DNA from: Metarhizobium sp964253915
GTDB taxonomy: Bacteria > Pseudomonadota > Alphaproteobacteria > Rhizobiales > Rhizobiaceae
Reading direction: 5' to 3'
DNA: 64,000 nucleotides
Assembly: GCF_964253915.1 (NCBI RefSeq)
Contig: NZ_CAXUSG020000007.1
Span: 255,363-319,362, forward strand
This document shows, piece by piece, positions 61,686-64,000 of the stretch (position 1 is the first letter of the stretch; the number at the start of each line of letters is the position of its first letter). Under the pieces are notes generated by a model. It did not search any database, was not told the origin of the DNA, and saw nothing but the letters and a program-made list of their open reading frames with translations. The position numbers and the translations under genes were made by a program.

Positions 61686-62876
61686 ATGTCCCGTTTTGCC
61701 GCCCGTCGTTTTGGACTTCTGATGTGCTTCACGTCGATCCTGGCAACCACTGCGGCAGCGCAGGAATGTGGCGGCGATCTTTCGGCCTTCCTTGACGGCG
61801 TCAAGAAGGAAGCCGTTGCCGGCGGTATCCCGGCGGAGGTCGCCGACAAGGCGCTTGCCGGCGCCCGTATCGACGAAAAGGTGCTGTCGCGCGACCGTGC
61901 CCAGGGCGTCTTCAAGCAGACCTTCCTCGAATTTTCGCAGCGCACCGTCAGCAAGGCGCGCCTCGATATCGGCGCCAAGAAAATCAAGGAATATGCCGAA
62001 GTCTTCAATCGCGCCGAACAGGAATTCGGCGTTCCCGCCGGCGTGATCACCGCCTTCTGGGCGATGGAAACGGATTTCGGCGCCGTGCAGGGCGATTTCA
62101 ACACCCGCAACGCCCTCGTGACGCTGTCGCATGACTGCCGCCGCCCGGAACTCTTCCGGCCGCAGCTGATCGCGCTGATCAAGATGGTCGAGCACGGCGA
62201 TCTCGACCCGCAGACCAACACCGGCGCCTGGGCCGGCGAAATCGGCCAGGTGCAGATGCTGCCGAAGGACATCGTCGCCTTTGGTGTCGACGGCGATGGC
62301 GACGGCCACGAAAACCTCAAGGCAAGCTCCCCGGACGCCATCCTGACAGCAGCGAAATTCATCCAGCATCTCGGCTTCCGCCGCGGCGAGCCCTGGATCC
62401 AGGAAGTGACGCTGCCGGAAAACCTGCCGTTTGAAAAATCGGGCCTCGGCGGCACGATGACCGCGGGCGAGTGGTTCGCCGCGGGCGTCACCCCGCGTGA
62501 CGGCAACACCAGCTTCGGCAACCTGCCGGCCGCGCTCGTTCTGCCGCAGGGCCGCAAGGGCCCGGCCTTCATCACCTATCCGAACTTCGGCATTTACCTG
62601 GAGTGGAACAAGTCCTTCATCTACACCACGTCGGCCGCCTATTTCGCAACGCGCCTCATGGGTGCTCCGACCTATGACAAGGGCAATCCGGAAACCGGCC
62701 TGAACGATACCGACATGCGGGCGCTGCAGACGAAGCTGCAGGCGCTGGGCCACGATGTCGGCAAGATCGACGGCATCCTGGGGTCCGGCACGCGCATCGC
62801 AATCCAGAAGGAACAGGCGCGTCTCGGCATGCCGGCAGACGGCTGGGCGACGCCAGCGCTGCTCGGCGCGCTCTGA
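61686..62876 (+). CDS. MltB-family lytic murein transglycosylase with peptidoglycan-binding domain
   Basis: A 396-residue periplasmic lytic transglycosylase. It has a signal peptide (1-25, cleavage at AAA/Q), the SLT_2 (MltB) domain (about 33-330) with catalytic Glu128 in AFWAMETDFGA, EIGQVQMLPKD and FPNFG/YPNFGIYLEWN, and a C-terminal PG_binding_1 domain (about 340-395: ALQTKLQALGHDVGKIDGIL). This domain pair is typical of rhizobial MltB-like proteins without a lipobox. It follows the GH25 gene by 90 bases, and a terminator-like hairpin follows. Confidence 0.94.
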   Translation: MSRFAARRFGLLMCFTSILATTAAAQECGGDLSAFLDGVKKEAVAGGIPAEVADKALAGARIDEKVLSRDRAQGVFKQTFLEFSQRTVSKARLDIGAKKIKEYAEVFNRAEQEFGVPAGVITAFWAMETDFGAVQGDFNTRNALVTLSHDCRRPELFRPQLIALIKMVEHGDLDPQTNTGAWAGEIGQVQMLPKDIVAFGVDGDGDGHENLKASSPDAILTAAKFIQHLGFRRGEPWIQEVTLPENLPFEKSGLGGTMTAGEWFAAGVTPRDGNTSFGNLPAALVLPQGRKGPAFITYPNFGIYLEWNKSFIYTTSAAYFATRLMGAPTYDKGNPETGLNDTDMRALQTKLQALGHDVGKIDGILGSGTRIAIQKEQARLGMPADGWATPALLGAL

Positions 62877-62878
62877 TC

Positions 62879-62901
62879 AACCGGTTGTCCCCGGTTTTCT
62901 T
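62879..62901 (+). terminator. Short terminator after the MltB-type gene
   Basis: AACCGG (62879-62884), loop TTGTCC, CCGGTT (62891-62896), then TTCTT. The stem is only 6 bp. A second hairpin TTCTTGTC / GACAAGAA follows at about 62897-62917. Confidence 0.5.
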
Positions 62902-62977
62902 GTCTCGGTGACAAGAATCGGGTGGTTGGGGCGGCAGCCGCCGCCTACAGCCTTCCGCACGGTGCGGGAGGACGGAA

Positions 62978-63892
62978 ATGGCAGGCGAAACGGAATACAG
63001 GATGAGCACCCTCACCTGGGGGCTTCTGGTGCTGCTCGGCCTCATCTGGGGCGGTTCGTTCTTCTTCGCCCGCATCGCCGTGCAGCAGGTTCCGCCCTTC
63101 ACGCTGGTCTTCCTGCGGCTCTCGCTTGCCGCCCTCGCCCTGCATCTCTATCTCCACGGCCGTTTCGGCTTCTACGACGCGCTGCGCAGCCGCTGGCGGC
63201 AATTCCTGGTGATGGGGCTGATCAACAACGCCGTGCCGCACACGCTGATCTTCATGGGCCAGACCGAGATCGGCGCCGGCCTCGCCGCCATCCTCAACGC
63301 CACGACGCCGATCTTCACCGTACTGATCGCCAACAGCCTGACGAAGGACGAAAAAATCACCTCGGCAAAGTTGGCGGGCTGCATCCTCGGGCTGGCAGGC
63401 ACAGCCGTGATGATCGGCCCCGGCGCCTTTGCCCGCAGCGACATCCCGTTCTGGGCCTTGCTGCTGCCGGTGCTCGCCGCGGTCTCCTATGGGTTCGCCG
63501 GAACCTACGGCAAGCGTTTTCGCGGGGTCGCGGCGCCGGTCACCGCCGCCGGCCAGCTGACCGCCTCCTCCTTGATGATGCTGCCGGTCTGTCTGGCCGT
63601 CGACTCTCCCTGGACGCTCTCCTTACCCTCCACCGGCGCCATCGCCGCCATCCTCGGCCTGGCGCTGTTGTCGACGGCCTTCGCCTACATCCTGTTCTTC
63701 CGCATCATGAGCCTGGCCGGTGCCACCAACACGTCGCTGGTGACGCTGCTCGTGCCCCCAAGCGCCATCCTGCTCGGCATCCTGTTTCTCGGCGAACATC
63801 TTGAGGCGACCGATATCGGCGGCATGCTGTTGATCGCCGCCGGCCTGGTCATCCTCGACGGCCGGATCGTGGCAAGACGCCAGCCGGGCTGA
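62978..63892 (+). CDS. EamA (DMT superfamily) transporter
   Basis: A 304-residue ten-TM permease with two EamA repeats (about 12-142 and 155-295). The first repeat begins LLGLIWGGSFFFARIAV, and ALLSTAFAYILFFRIM and LFLGEHLEATDIGGMLLI are typical of the second. DMT members export metabolites or amino acids; the substrate is unknown. GGAGG lies 6 bases before the ATG at 62978; an inner ATG at 63002 is a less likely start. The 108 bases after the stop, up to the window end, hold no recognisable feature. Confidence 0.93.
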   Translation: MAGETEYRMSTLTWGLLVLLGLIWGGSFFFARIAVQQVPPFTLVFLRLSLAALALHLYLHGRFGFYDALRSRWRQFLVMGLINNAVPHTLIFMGQTEIGAGLAAILNATTPIFTVLIANSLTKDEKITSAKLAGCILGLAGTAVMIGPGAFARSDIPFWALLLPVLAAVSYGFAGTYGKRFRGVAAPVTAAGQLTASSLMMLPVCLAVDSPWTLSLPSTGAIAAILGLALLSTAFAYILFFRIMSLAGATNTSLVTLLVPPSAILLGILFLGEHLEATDIGGMLLIAAGLVILDGRIVARRQPG

Positions 63893-64000
63893 ACCGGCAG
63901 GCAGAATCAACGCCTCGCTCGGCCGGAAAGTCCCCTTTGGCGGTCGACCACGCGCAAAGCCGGTTGCCACCGAGGACAATATTCATAAAAACCAGCGTTT

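Noticed and set aside
1..64000. CRISPR array, prophage, insertion sequence or defence island
   Set aside because: No regular spacer array, transposase, integrase, phage structural gene or known defence gene was seen on either strand.

Overview
The window is an ordinary-looking, high-GC chromosomal segment of an alphaproteobacterium of the Rhizobiaceae (Rhizobium/Agrobacterium/Ensifer/Shinella type). The evidence is the gene order mraZ-rsmH-ftsL-ftsI-murE-murF-mraY-murD-ftsW-murG-murC-murB / ddl-ftsQ-ftsA-ftsZ-lpxC-bamD-recN-ligA, an FtsZ with a long C-terminal extension, rnpB upstream of mraZ, betaine-lipid genes btaAB, a PPi-type phosphofructokinase, and short palindromic repeats of rhizobial type between genes. 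I could not assign a genus. No prophage, insertion sequence, CRISPR array, tRNA or defence island was seen.

Layout. 0-12.9 kb is mixed metabolism and envelope: an OmpA-type lipoprotein, adenosine deaminase, a site-2-protease-like membrane protein that has lost its catalytic residues, UvrD helicase, a DUF2778 L,D-transpeptidase-like protein, an amidase, nicotinamidase, panC-panB and azlC-azlD. 12.9-20.8 kb holds an M24 aminopeptidase, a strong small-RNA candidate with anti-Shine-Dalgarno loops, prmA, an SCO1/SenC copper protein, a chemoreceptor with its cheW, a small secreted protein and creA.

21-49.5 kb is the division and cell-wall block, nearly all on the minus strand, so transcription runs from mraZ (49.5 kb) down to ligA (21 kb). 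Many neighbours overlap by 1-13 nt. The block makes the peptidoglycan precursor (MurE/F/D/C/B, MraY, MurG, Ddl), the divisome (FtsL, I, W, Q, A, Z), then lipid A (LpxC), outer-membrane assembly (BamD) and DNA repair (RecN, LigA). It is interrupted between murB and ddl by two plus-strand genes, an MHS-type transporter and a Tat-exported metallophosphoesterase, with a dispersed repeat exactly at the murB end. Upstream of mraZ are four TGGG repeats with a 10-bp period, a likely MraZ operator, and then rnpB.

50-63.9 kb is rich in wall-cleaving enzymes: two SLT transglycosylases, an AmpD/AmiD-type amidase, a GH25 lysozyme and an MltB-type transglycosylase. Among them lie a DAO-family oxidoreductase, a TerB-DnaJ protein, pfp, a LysE-like exporter, a beta-lactamase-fold hydrolase, the btaA-btaB operon for the phosphorus-free lipid DGTS, and an EamA transporter.

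The most interesting items are the anti-SD small RNA (14.9-15.1 kb), the MraZ-box array (49.66-49.69 kb), the degenerate M50-like protein (2.1-2.8 kb), the perfect hairpin between ftsA and ftsZ, and a repeat family whose ends supply stop codons. I found no clearly new multi-gene system.
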